A stretch of 64,000 nucleotides of DNA, taken from the NCBI RefSeq assembly GCF_026212465.1, contig NC_080058.1:3295001-3359000 (forward strand), written 5' to 3'. This stretch comes from Amaranthus tricolor. Taxonomy: Eukaryota > Streptophyta > Magnoliopsida > Caryophyllales > Amaranthaceae. The notes under the pieces were generated by a model. That model was not told the origin of the DNA. It saw nothing but the letters and a program-made list of their open reading frames with translations, and did no database searches. The translations under genes were made by a program, and so were the position numbers. Of the stretch, positions 62,962 to 64,000 are shown in pieces. Each line of letters starts with the position of its first letter. Position 1 is the stretch's first letter.

Positions 62962-63355
62962 TTTAATTCGATGCTACTACAAGCACTTGATTATATGTGG
63001 AGTATTTTTGTTTGTAAATTATAACATGGAAGAACTAAGGAAAAGAAAAACAAATTGCATTTTCTTTCCTTTGAAAACTTCTATGTTATTATTATTTTTT
63101 TCTTAAAATATACATATACCCATCAATTAGTTTTTATCCTTTATTTTTTTCATAATTTTTATCATATATTGTCTTTTAACGTCAATTTTAAGCTATTTTG
63201 TTGATAAATTTATATTCTTATTAATAAACGTTTAGATGCTTGCGGAATATTTGTTAGCATAATTTTTAGTAATTTAGTGAAGTTGTCTTGTGGGCTTGTT
63301 ACTCATGTAGTGATCAACTAAGGGCCAACACTTGAAGCAGTCAATAGCCCATATG
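62962..63355. other. 3' flank of MLRQ-like gene
   Basis: No gene seen. Probably 3' UTR followed by AT-rich spacer. Confidence 0.4.
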
Positions 63356-63745
63356 TTAATATGTGAAAATTGAAAAAACATAAGTGAAAAAAAAAATAAT
63401 AACAAAATAAACTAAGAATAAAACTTATTTCAAAAGTAAGCGTGAGTTTCCCAAATCTGAGGTTTTGGGCTGTTCGCAGTTAGTAACTGCGAACAGGTCA
63501 AAAAAGACAAAATCACTGTTCGCACTTACTAACTGCGAACAGAAAAAAAAAAGGTCAAATAGCTGTTCGCAGTTAGTAAGTGCGAACAACTATTTTGTCT
63601 TTTTTAACCTGTTTGCAGTTATAACTACGAACAGCCCCAAACCTCAGGTTTGGGAAATTCACGCTTACTTTTGGAATAAGTTTGATTCTTAGTTTATTTT
63701 GTTATTTTTTTTTTCACTTATGTTTTTCCAATTTTCTTAATATGT
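63356..63745. repeat. Foldback MITE with nested palindromes, copy B
   Basis: Terminal inverted repeats of about 100 bp ('gaaaattgaaaaaacataag' mirrored at 'cttatgtttttccaattttc'). Inside are the shared family block 'aaaagtaagcgtga' in both arms and repeated 'ctgttcgcagttagtaactg'-type palindromes. Same family as 7848-8282, but the outer about 40 bp of the arms has diverged. Confidence 0.85.
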
Positions 63746-64000
63746 TGGCGATACAGTTTATGACTCACTATAGATGTTAATTCATCGAATAAATTTTGTA
63801 TACGGTGAGAAAACTCCATAAGGAGAAAAAAAATTTCAAAAAATAAATGTTTTAATATTTAATGTGTTAATCTTTATATTTAAAAATAACTTGCTTAAAG
63901 AATTTAATTAAGCTAGCTTAAATCTAAAATATTAAAATTTGGATCAACAATATTGAAAATAAATTGGGTTAGACTTAAATTCAAAAACAAGGTGAGTTAA
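63746..64000. other. Intergenic, no gene seen
   Basis: AT-rich tail of the window with no recognisable feature. Confidence 0.4.

Overview
This is plant nuclear DNA. It is very AT-rich, carries long TA and TTA arrays, has GT-AG introns, and encodes plant-specific families: G-type lectin receptor kinases, a PLS-class PPR protein, an AP2/ERF factor and a plant MLRQ-like mitochondrial protein. Typical plant mobile elements fill the spaces (copia, TRIM, RTE, CACTA, MULE and Stowaway-like). A eudicot is most likely; I cannot name the species from sequence alone. About 85% of the window is intergenic.

Layout. (1) 1-19.8 kb is a tandem cluster of three intact, intronless G-type lectin receptor-like kinases (1540-3990, 9254-11692, 13945-16410), all on the + strand, plus a fourth copy collapsed by a large internal deletion (about 4916-5196). 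All three intact kinases carry HCD instead of HRD in the catalytic loop, so they are non-RD kinases, a class rich in immune receptors. The spaces hold solo LTRs, a foldback MITE, a compound GATCA/TTA array beside the third kinase, and at 17803-19561 a scrambled copia composite with a TRIM inside. (2) 21-23.7 kb has a tRNA-Ser(GCU), a PLS-E PPR gene, a palindromic MITE and an intact TRIM. (3) 23.7-34 kb is gene-poor and contains a CACTA terminus, a (TA)n array and a Pack-MULE-like element carrying pieces of a DUF241 gene. (4) 32.8-35.6 kb holds a small basic AT-hook-like protein gene with an intron in its 5' UTR. (5) 36-54 kb has RTE retrotransposon pieces, a second identical tRNA-Ser(GCU) in inverted orientation, a palindrome of TRIM LTRs, a 100-bp (AT)n array and a TIR element with a captured exon. 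(6) 54.5-55.4 kb encodes an ERF resembling LEAFY PETIOLE. (7) 58.6-63.0 kb is a four-exon gene for an MLRQ/B12D-like protein. Its second intron holds a TRIM, which in turn holds a 2.2-kb CACTA element.

The genes do not form a pathway. The kinase cluster looks like a classical receptor cluster shaped by tandem duplication, deletion and promoter insertions. The most unusual material is in the mobile DNA. A TRIM family with LTRs of only about 72 bp appears in at least six places. One copy sits without a target-site duplication inside a chimeric copia insertion, one forms a perfect-orientation LTR hairpin, and one is the host of the intronic CACTA. All calls come from reading the sequence; no database or alignment program was used.
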